Assembly (NCBI GenBank): GCA_037447655.1
Contig: JBBHKE010000893.1
Coordinates: forward strand, 164,863 to 228,862
DNA: 64,000 bases
Source of the DNA: Zygnema cylindricum
Lineage: Eukaryota > Streptophyta > Zygnematophyceae > Zygnematales > Zygnemataceae
Reading direction: 5' to 3'
Positions within the stretch are counted from its first letter, which is position 1, and every line of letters begins with the position of its first letter. Of the stretch, positions 54,786 through 64,000 are shown piece by piece. A program made the position numbers and the translations under genes. The notes beneath the pieces were generated by a model. It searched no databases. It was not told the DNA's origin and saw only the letters and a program-made list of their open reading frames with translations.

Positions 54786-57700
54786 ATGAAGGTGACTGTT
54801 ATGACAGAAGATGAGCGAATTGTGATGGTGGACGTCTCACCTGGCGAATCGGTCTGTATTCTGTTGCGCGAATTGAGTTTTATCTTAAGAATCTTTTCTT
54901 GCTTATACATTACCTTTATGTTGAAATCACAGCCTTTCCTTCGGAAATTTTGGAGACTGATTTTATTACGCCATTTCTATCCTTTGTACAGGTTGAAAAT
55001 TTAAAGGCTATATTGGAAGTGGAGGTGAGCGCTCCCCTGCTTTTTTTCCCTGCATTTCTTGGTTTTTCTCCGAACTATTTTACAAAGATCAGCTATTATC
55101 AATTAGGTTGCTGTGCTCAACATAATGCTGACCTGCATCTTGCTGAAGTAGTCCGTCAATTACTTTTTCAACAGACACAAATTCCTCTACCAAAGCAACA
55201 CCTGTTTTTTAATGGAAGAGAGCTTCAAGACACAGGCACCTTATTGGCTGCCAGTGTGAAGGATGGCGACCTTATTGAGCTGCGAATTGTTGAGCAAAGG
55301 TGAGCAACGCGGTACCAATTTGTTATGCAATGCTATTTGGTACTACACGCTTCAACGCTGCCGTTTGCTCCAAGGATCACAAATCAATTACTGAGCTTAA
55401 ATTGTTTCAGTGGCACTTGCTGTGAATTGCTGTATTTTTATAAGTTACACCTCGACATATCTAGTTTTTATGGAGATAAACTGTAAAATTTGTACAATCT
55501 CGATCATCTTTCCTTCTGGAAGTTTAGTCAAACAATTGGGACATTCTGAAATTTGCTAGAATAAGTGAAACTTTTGTATTTGATCATCATGTGGGAAATA
55601 GTTTTCCTTTTTGTTACCAAAGTTAATCTTATGTTTCTCACGTTAAGACGTTTAAAATCAATGCTGGATCTTTTACATTTTTTATTTTGTGGATTCAACT
55701 GATTTTTCACTATGTACACTTACCAATACAATTTTTTTGTGATTTTAAGGTACATTCTGCATCGCTGTGTGCCACCAAGTGAATTAGCGCAATGCTTTTA
55801 AGATCAGTTTGAGCATACATTTGATTATGCATCTAACAATGTGTAACATTCACAAGTTAGTGGCTCATGCTGAAACATAATGGACGCATAAGGTCCCACG
55901 GAGCTAAATCTTTGCAAAAACGAAAATGAATTGGGTATATCTTGACAATCCTTTGCTTTTTAAGTATCACGTGGTATAACTCTAAAGCCATGCCTTGTTA
56001 AATCTTGTGCTTGGGTGTTTGCTTTGTGGCAAAGCTACGTATTCTAGCTTAATAGCTGTAGCCTACATTTTGAAAGTTCAATTGTGCGAGTCAGCTGGTT
56101 TTAATCATTATCACGTTTTAGCGGATATTAATGACCTGTTGTTCTACGCACCATCTTTTGTTTACAAGTCTTCTGGCACCAAATGATGATGCTTCTTCTA
56201 TTCATGAACAGAATGTTGCCCTATCCATCAGCAGAATTTTTTAAGCTACATCTGTGCGTCTGCCTATGACTATGCCACCTGCAATATTTTTTTTACAAAT
56301 TCTTTGCGTCAAACGAGCATACGAAGCACTTAATTCAGTTTGCATCGTGTCACTCGGTCCCCTGATGAGCTGTTACTATCCATGATTGCTCAGCAAAAGA
56401 GTGTGGTTTTAAATATCAAGCAAAAGGCAAGGAGCTAACCTGAAAAAAGATTGGTCTTTCAGGTGTAACTCTTACAAACTAGAGTTTCTTAGTTGAAGTT
56501 CTGGTGTGTTCCTGTTTTGTGAGATTGCAGACAAGCTGCAGCTTCAGCCCCCGCTTCATTGGCTCTGAATAGCGACGGCTCTGCACGTGACCCCGTGGCA
56601 TGGCTACAACAATTTCGCAGTTCACCCCACCTTATGCGTCTCCTGGAGGTTGGTTTTGCTTTTAGCCTTATATTTTCAGTAAATGTTTTGCAAATGGTCG
56701 GGAACAATTTTGGAGTTTGCCTAACCTTATGCATCTCCTGCAGGTTAGTTTGCTAGTAGCCTTGTGTTTACAATAAATATGTTTTAAATGGAATCAAGTC
56801 TCTCTCATGCTCTTCCCACGGTCACTGTCGCCAGTTATTTGGATGTTCATATTGTGGTCAGCAGAGTGCTGTGTGATGTTTTAAACCTTTGGAATTGAAT
56901 TGTCCCGAGAAATGTGTGTATATTATGTATCTCGGAATGATGTTAGATAGTTAAATCGCACAGTTGTTCGTATTAATCCTAATGCACATTTGTCACTTAT
57001 CAGGCCAGGTTTTCTTTATAATTTCTCATTATAGTCATATGCTCTGCATTTTCTTTCAGCAAAATCCGCCGCTGTTGCAAGCTGTTCAGACTGGCAATGT
57101 TGAGGTGCTTCAACGTGTCCTTCGGTATTTGCATGAACAGCAGGTGAGTTGGTTTAGGAATTGAAAACATGTCATCAACCGTTTTATTGTCAAATATGGT
57201 CTGGAGCAGAGTGACAATCATGAAAACTTTCCAGACAATATCCCATTTGCAGCTGGAATTGTCGTTCCTTTGTGCTGGGAGAGACCCGATCAGTGTCATA
57301 AAACTGTACATTGTGTATCACCGTGTATGTTTTAATAATTTTGTTGTGTTTCAGATTCGACTTTCTCCGTGCATACTTGTCTAATTTTTTTTTAGGAATA
57401 TTGCAATGGAAAGTTAAGCATGTTATATTTGTGACAATCGTAAACGGAAAAAATAAGTGTGAGTGGCGAAAAAACATGAAAAATAATAGAGATATAAGGT
57501 GTAATATCCTCGGTCATAGCTGAATGGTTGTGGCCCTTAGTCTTTGTCGTAAGCTTCGATGGAATAAGAAGCCCATATTTCATTATGACATATCTCTCTT
57601 TACTCTCTAATAAATCATGTGGTTGATAAACCCTTCACTCTCATCAAACTTAAAAGTTTAGCGTCTTCTTGAAGCCGCAATTCTCTTTCTCAATCGTTTT

Positions 57701-60700
57701 TTGAGAAAGTGGGCTTTAATGTATAGAAGAAATTAGAGGATCATGGCTTTCATTTCGGCCAGTGTTAGTTATCTTGCCTATGATGCACGGGTATCCAAGG
57801 CTGTTGATGACAAGGCAGTTAAAATGTTATTTTTTAACCAAGTGTCAAAGTGTTTTTTCTAGCAAGCATTTACTATTCTTATAAGTTTGGAGGAGAAGAA
57901 GAAGGTTGGAAAGGAACGAGGAGGGGGGAAGGGCGGTGAGGAGGGAGCGTGAACCTTGTTTTGGCAAATGTCAAAAATAGAAATTGATGTTTTGTACTGG
58001 CCTGTTATACGCAGCGATTACAAGCTCAGTTCACTGATGATCCTCTCGATTTAGAAGCACAGCGCCGCATTGAAGAAGAAATTCGTCAGGTGAGAAAGTC
58101 CTTTGAGACCTTGGAATTTTGACTACTTGGTGGAATGTCTTTGTCAGGATGCTTTTGGGCTTTGTCTAATTCATCTTATACTTTAAATGAAGCATCAGTT
58201 TGACAGATCGACCCAATTTTCAGATATGGTAAGGTGATGTCCCTTTCGCATTTGGTTTTTAAGTGAGGAATGGGAGTAAAGTGTTTACAGCTGATTTCTA
58301 TGTCTAATTTTTGATGCAGAAAAATATTGCCGAAAATGAGGCATTGGCGTTGGAGTTTAATCCTGCACAATTTACGACTGTGGTATGATCATCTTTGGTG
58401 CCTTTTGGATGGCCCCATACAGATAATAAAAATAATAACAGATAGTTGCTCTGTATTTTAGTTTCTAAATTATGTCTCGTCTGTTGATGTGTTTGAAGTT
58501 ACAGGTGTCGCTGAATTACAATGGAGCGTTTGCTAGTGGTTGTTTTTGATTTCTGACTTGGCTATATTTTGCTTGGCTCCGGTATTAAAATTCGAAGTTG
58601 GCTCCAGTATTAAGATTTCAGTATAATTATAATAAATACATAATTGTTTCAGCATACTAGTTTTCTCCCTGTTCACACTGGGTTTGGTGCCATGCAGGCC
58701 ATGCTTTATGTGAACATGGAAGTCAACAATCATCCCATTAAGGTAGAGGTTTTTTTTTTTATGTTGTTTACGCTTTCTAACTAAGGAAGATACAATTTAC
58801 CGCTTACCGTCATTATTGTGGTCCATACTAGTCATTGTTTAAGTTTTTTTGAATGTGCTCCAAGGTGAATCACTTTCAGGTCAAAGCATGAGTTGGCATA
58901 GAACACATCATTCATGAAGATTGTATTGAAAGTAGGTTGGATTTATATTGTCAAATTTATTATGAACTTGCTAATGCGACACAATACAATTTTAGCAGTT
59001 AGTAGTTTAGTGAAGAAGGATCTGCATTATCAGATGCATTTGGACTGTCCTAATGCTTGAAAATACTCCTATTCAGGTCCTTCATTTGAAATCAAAGTAT
59101 TCAGCCCCATTAACTTTTTTGGAACAGCATTAGTTTTTGTATTGCATTCATTTGAAATATGCCATGATCACAATCTTGTCGAATTAAGAGTCTCCTTCCA
59201 CCCGTATTTTTTTGGGCTGTTTCTTTTAAATCTTTTCCCAACCTTCTTTCATTCCCTACAGTTTACAGTTTGCACTGGACTCCGTTTGCTATTGTTTTCT
59301 GGTTGATTCCAGCAAGACTTTGGGCTTCGAAGGCTTTTGAAATGAAAATTGGGGGTGGTTGGGATACAGGCTTTTATAGATAGTGGGGCCGAAACTTCGA
59401 TTATGTCACAAGCTTGTGCCGAACGTTGTGGGTATGTGCTCCATTGCTATACTTGGACAAGGATAGGGTGGAAGAGCTTAGGGAAAATACTGAAGGAAGG
59501 GAAGTGAAAAAAAGCATACTCACAATGTGTTTATTGCTTGTTTAAAACAATACATTTGTATGGAATTGGGTGTTTTTTTGCTTTTGGATGTTGCGCTTGT
59601 TCACAGTCAATCAGCAATTATACTGGCAAAATGGAGGTAAAAGAAAATAGATATACCAAGTCAATTTAAATCTGGCGTCTATATCGATTGTTACACTTAA
59701 TTGCGACACCTACAATTGCCTACATCCACTGTATTTATGTTTCCCCGGTTTTAATTTAAATACCATTTGCTGGGATGCTCTGTGGCAGGCTCATGCGACT
59801 CTGTGACAGACGATATAGCGGCTTTGCGATGGGAGTTGGTCGTGACAAAATTGTGGGACGTATTCACAATGTTCAGCTTAAGGTTTGAGCAAATATCTTT
59901 GTCTTACAGAGTTTTGCTGAAGGTTCAAAAATGTCTTTCTCTTGAGTACTTTTCTTGGTACACTGTCCCTTTTTGTTAAATTGAATTTATGCGTCTTGTG
60001 ACGTGATCCTGTGTCTTGGTTAATGAAGTTCCGCGTTGCATATTTTTTTAACGCCTTGCTCCTTTTCTATCCCTACAACCTCGAGCTTCCTTTCGTTTAG
60101 AATTGAATTACTTTGGACTTGACGTTGTAAAGGATTACCCTCTCTTTTACATTTTGCAGATTGGTCCCAATTTTTACATGTGTGGCATAACAGTTTTGGA
60201 AAAAGCTCGTTTGGAATTTCTTTTTGGCCTGGACATGCTCAGGCGTCACCAGGTATGAATTTCATTTTTATCTTAGAAGTAGAATTCTCTTCTTCCTATC
60301 TAACTCTCTCTTATTCCTACTACTTCTCTCATCCCTCTCAAATTCGTGTCTGTGATTTATTGTGGCATTTGCAACCTCAGACATAAATACTTCTGCCCAA
60401 GTTCATTGCTTTTGTGACTCAAGTCTGTGAATTTTTTTCTTTCTTGGGATATTGGAAAGAGAGACGGAATTGAAACGGGAAGGGCTGATAGCATGTCGGG
60501 TTCATAAAAAGCTGAGGAAAGATTTAAATCTAATTGTAGTTACTTTTGTGAATAGTTTAGTTCACCTTTATTCAATGTCCTACATGTCTCGTAATCAAAG
60601 TTGTACTTGGTTTATGTGTTGGTTATCTGTTTCCGTTTTCTATGCTAATGTTACTAACAAAGATTTGTTACAGCCATCTGTAATCTCGAATTAGTGCAAC

Positions 60701-62976
60701 TATTCATGTTAGCCTTTTAAAGGAAAAGCCATCACCTTGATAGGTTTCTGGCGTTTTGTCTTTCATCCTTCGTTAGAGTTTATCACACATCTGGCATATC
60801 TTCTTCTTTATCATCTTCTTATTGCATCTTTATTCTTACTTTTGTTGAGTGTCACCTTGGTCTAATTGCAATTCTGGCGTTTTACTATCTCCTTACTACC
60901 TTTTTTATATTACTTTTTGATGTCACCATGGCCTAATTGCTATTCATCACGTTTGCAGTGTGCAATTGATCTTAAGGATAATGTCCTCCGTATTGGAACA
61001 GATAATTGCGCGGTTACTTTTCTGGCAGGTATGTTTCAGCCGTTTCTGATTTTTTCTTTTCCTGCCATTTTTTCATATCTTTTTCTTGAAACACTGATTT
61101 TTTCAATCAACTTTTTTTTTTTTTACCTTCTTCTCTCACTTTTTTCTGTTTCCACCATTTTTTTGTGTTTCTTTCCAATTTTTCTTTCTTATTACTTGTT
61201 CCTTACCGGTCTTTCCTATCTCTTTCTCGTGCCTTAAACTTTTCAACCAATGTTTAACTATGTTCTGTCAATCAGAAGTCTTGCAAGTTCCTGCTTGCAT
61301 TTTGTTTGACCTTTGACTGACTCGGTTTTACATTTCGGGCCTACAGAACACGAGATTCCTAAAAGACTGACTGAGATGGAGCCTGATAGTGATGCGTCCA
61401 TGGAGACTGAATTGCCGTCATCAGCAACTGTAAGCGTACATTGTCAACCATAATTATTATGAAGCAAAACTAAAAAATAACCCTTAGTTTGCATTTTTTT
61501 TTTTAGTTTACAGATAAAAAAGTGGATGCTCAACCAAAATGCTGTTTGAAGATGACAGCTTTTTTGAGGCTTTGAGGTTTAGAAGTGTGTACCACAGCAA
61601 TTACAAACTTTAAATTTCCGGTGGACTTTGTAAGTTTTAATTGGATGACCACTTTTGTGTATGCTCTGGCATAGATGAAACTGTTTTTTCCAGCTATCTT
61701 ATTAGTTTGTTCACACTAGTTATGGTAGATGTGATAATCAATCAAACGTGCTCAAGGATATTTCAAAATGAAATTGGACTTGACAGTTGCACTTGGCCTG
61801 GTACATATATGTTCTTACCGGAATATCATGCCTAGAGTCTGTTTTTGTTCAGCTATTTTTTTTTTGGGGGGGGAGGCAGGCTTTAGGCTCTGCTTCCAAC
61901 ACTGGGACGTTACCAGGAGAGGGAGGGAGAATTATGGTTTCCCCAGCGCCTCCATCCGAGAGTAAACTCCTGTTCAAATTCAAATATTGCTTTGTTTTTT
62001 AAGATTCGTATGAGTCAGATTGTATGGTGAATGGTTTTTCTCACTTTCAGGCAATGTCGAGTTTCGAAGATGTAGGTGTCAATTTTACGAAGTTCTGTTG
62101 TAGTTAGAAGTTGTCAAGTTCCTGAGGATTGGAAAAATGAGTGACGATCTGAATATAATCAAGCAAGCAACGGTCAATAATGGTTTAAGGACTGTATGGT
62201 AATTTTGAGGGCAAGTAGTCCTTTTTCTTTTTTTTGGTGGTGCAAAAATGGCTTCGAATACATGAACTACGGCACAGTCTACAGCCTGCTGTTTGCAACT
62301 ATTCAATTCACTGTATGTCTATATTATGTGCAAGGCGGTACACCTTCGGTCTTTGCTAAAATTTTAATTAAAAAGTTAAACCTTTTATATTCCCGTGTGA
62401 TTTTCACGTCCCTGTGTGCAGGTAGTAGAGGAGCAACTGCTGCTTCAGGACAGGTTTGTTCTTTTCCGCTATAGGGATAAAAAAAAAATTGTCCAGAAAT
62501 GCACTATCTGGATAGATAATTGTGTTGTTTTTGTTTTTTATTTTGTTTCTTATGGCTTGCTCTTTTTGTCCTACGTCTTTTGCTGTATGCTGTATGTCTT
62601 ATGTCTTATTCTTTTTAATTTATGTCAAAGTCTTATTGTCTTATGTCTTATGATTTATGTCTCGTGTCTCATGTCTGATCTCTTATATCTCATGTTCTTA
62701 TGTCTTACAGCTTGTGTCCTATGTCTTTTCTTTTTCCTCATATTTCATGTCTAATGTCTTATGTCTTATGTCTTATGTTGTCTGAATGTTTTATGTTTTC
62801 TGGCATGTGAAGGTGTCTTATAATTTGGTTGTATCTTGCAGAACAATAATTCTCAATCAGAGGAAAAGATAACGCGGCTGGTCGAGCTCGGCTTTGATCG
62901 GCAGAGTGTGATTGAGGCGCTCACAGTCTGTGGCGGGAATGAAGAGCAGGCAGCCGGGGTTTTGTTCGGGGGCTGA
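54786..62976 (+). CDS. DDI1: DDI1, ubiquitin-shuttle aspartyl protease
   Basis: Cytosolic and nuclear protein that carries ubiquitinated substrates to the proteasome and has a retroviral-type protease fold. Sixteen exons: 54786-54851, 54992-55024, 55175-55299, 56531-56648, 57060-57143, 58015-58089, 58320-58382, 58698-58742, 59370-59431, 59789-59882, 60160-60252, 60959-61028, 61347-61429, 61880-61961, 62422-62453, 62842-62976. Every junction is GT-AG with matching phase; 419 aa, as in Arabidopsis (about 414). Domains: ubiquitin-like (1-75: MKVTVMTEDERIVMVDV, FFNGRELQDTGTL), helical domain (DPLDLEAQRRIEEEIRQ), protease (AMLYVNMEVNNHPIKAFIDS; catalytic DSGAETSIMS; RLCDRRYSGFAMGVG; FLFGLDMLRRHQCAIDL), acidic linker, C-terminal UBA (ITRLVELGFDRQSVIEAL). 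The two last linker exons are small and less certain. Confidence 0.94.
57310..57500. mobile_element. diverged TACAC-related element in a DDI1 intron
   Basis: TTCGACTTTCTCCGTGCATA and CTTGTCTAATTTT, then at the far end AAAAAATAAGTGTGAG, parallel the interior of 27097-27314 (TTTCTCCGTGCACACTTGTC; AAAAAATTAAGTGTCG). Termini eroded. Confidence 0.4.
62560..62800. repeat. (TTATGTC)n degenerate array in the last DDI1 intron
   Basis: About 30 copies of TTATGTC/TCATGTC/TGTATGTC 7-bp units over 240 bp, ending some 40 bp before the last acceptor. On the sense strand they are T-rich. Confidence 0.85.
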
Positions 62977-64000
62977 GACAAAACAACCATCTCTATCGTC
63001 TCCATCAATCTCGAAAGATGCAAGGAAAATGTAGTTTTTAAATCAAAATGTAGTTGCGATAGCTTTTGTATGCAATCAAATTCTGTTTATTGTTATGATC
63101 GATTTCAATCTTCATCTACTTATTCTTTTTATTTTATTGATGTTTTTATCCACTCATGTACATTGTACGATAATTGTTTTAGTGTAATCATATGTTACAT
63201 ATTTACGTATTTTTGTACATACATTCCTTGCTTGCGGTTTACTTCCTTATTTGGTACCGATATATTGTATATATTGTAGTATATTGTAGTGTGGATTTAG
63301 ATATTATGAGATTTGGGTATGTCTCGTGACTGTTTCTGATTGAATTGCACCTCAAACTTTGGTTCAGCTGAGGCTAATCTCTATCAGAACCTCTCCCTCT
63401 CCCTTTCCCTTTCCATTTCTCTCTCTCTCCCTCTACCTCTCCCTCTCCTTCTTGTTAAGAAGGCAAAAGGATCGACTCACTTCACAAACAATAAACCAAG
63501 ATGATGCACAGCGGAAGCTTACACAAAAATATATTTCGATCACCTCACAACAAATCACATCGACAAAATATAAATATATTAAGCCGAAGCTTTTCCAAAA
63601 AAATCTTTCACTCTTACCAATCTAACTCACTCAGATTCCTAACTCACATTGATCACTTATTCTCACTCACACTCACACTCACACTCACACAATACATTTA
63701 ATGGATTATTTTATTTCCTAACTCTACTTACTCACTAAATACTCACTACAAAGACAAAGAACAAATACATCTGAAAACAATACATAGCAAACAGTCCCTA
63801 AGCATAACGACCAGATGCACTCTGAGTGCGCCTGCAATAGCCGGCAACATCAAACTACCTCTTACACTGACAAATATACTCTTTGCAGTCTGACAAATCT
63901 GCTCTCTGTGAACCATAGTTCAAAAGTAGGCGTTTTATGGTAGGCCTTTTGTCGGCGACTTTAGCGAAAGTTGTGTTATGGGCTTTTCATGTGATCTTCT
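62977..64000. other. downstream of DDI1, no gene seen
   Basis: Presumed 3' UTR then anonymous AT-rich DNA. Contains a CT-rich tract at 63388-63450 and a (CACACT)n run at about 63661-63690. No RNA gene recognised. Confidence 0.4.

Overview
The window is nuclear DNA of a non-flowering streptophyte (a charophyte alga, bryophyte, lycophyte, fern or gymnosperm; I cannot resolve which). Reasons: genes are split by many GT-AG introns of about 0.1-1.5 kb, the sequence is AT-rich, and the gene set mixes plant families (an LRR receptor kinase, an AVT3-type vacuolar amino acid transporter) with an aromatic amino acid hydroxylase. Flowering plants lack that enzyme, while mosses, conifers and algae have it.

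Layout. (1) 1-6.8 kb, minus strand: an LRR receptor-like kinase, 9 exons, whose kinase C-terminal half lies beyond the left edge; its introns are full of (CT)n tracts on the sense strand. (2) 7.5-29.1 kb: a transposon graveyard. It holds an 8.5-kb hAT element with a four-deep nest of later insertions, a decayed LINE-like retroelement, a 661-bp deletion derivative of the large hAT, a copia element deleted between gag and RNase H, and many short TA-flanked inverted-repeat elements ending in TACACCGCGAATCG-like termini. One small two-exon gene with a mitochondrial-type N-terminus (20.5-22.2 kb) survives inside. (3) 30-33.5 kb, plus: aromatic amino acid (phenylalanine) hydroxylase. (4) 36.8-43.3 kb, minus: exosome subunit RRP46, 8 exons including a 21-bp micro-exon, with a fresh hAT insertion in an intron. 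(5) 44.0-46.2 kb, plus: an intact 715-aa BED-finger/hAT transposase-like ORF, head-to-head with RRP46. (6) 47.4-49.2 kb, plus: a 93-aa coiled-coil protein of unknown function, 4 exons. (7) 51.2-54.0 kb, minus: AVT3-like transporter, 5 exons. (8) 54.8-63.0 kb, plus: DDI1, the ubiquitin-shuttle aspartyl protease, 16 exons, head-to-head with AVT3.

The genes do not form one pathway. RRP46 (RNA decay) and DDI1 (proteasome shuttle) are housekeeping genes; the hydroxylase and AVT3 both concern amino acids, but they are 18 kb apart and nothing shows co-regulation. Exon models were built by hand from splice signals and kept only where the reading phase joined across every junction; for RRP46, AVT3, DDI1, the coiled-coil gene and the small mitochondrial-type gene the joined frame is open from ATG to stop. 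The hydroxylase is open only if about 25 family residues are absent, and the receptor kinase is open as far as the window edge. The most interesting items are the nested transposons with readable target-site duplications, the possible domesticated hAT gene, the abundant TA-flanked repeat family, and sense-strand CT microsatellites next to splice sites.
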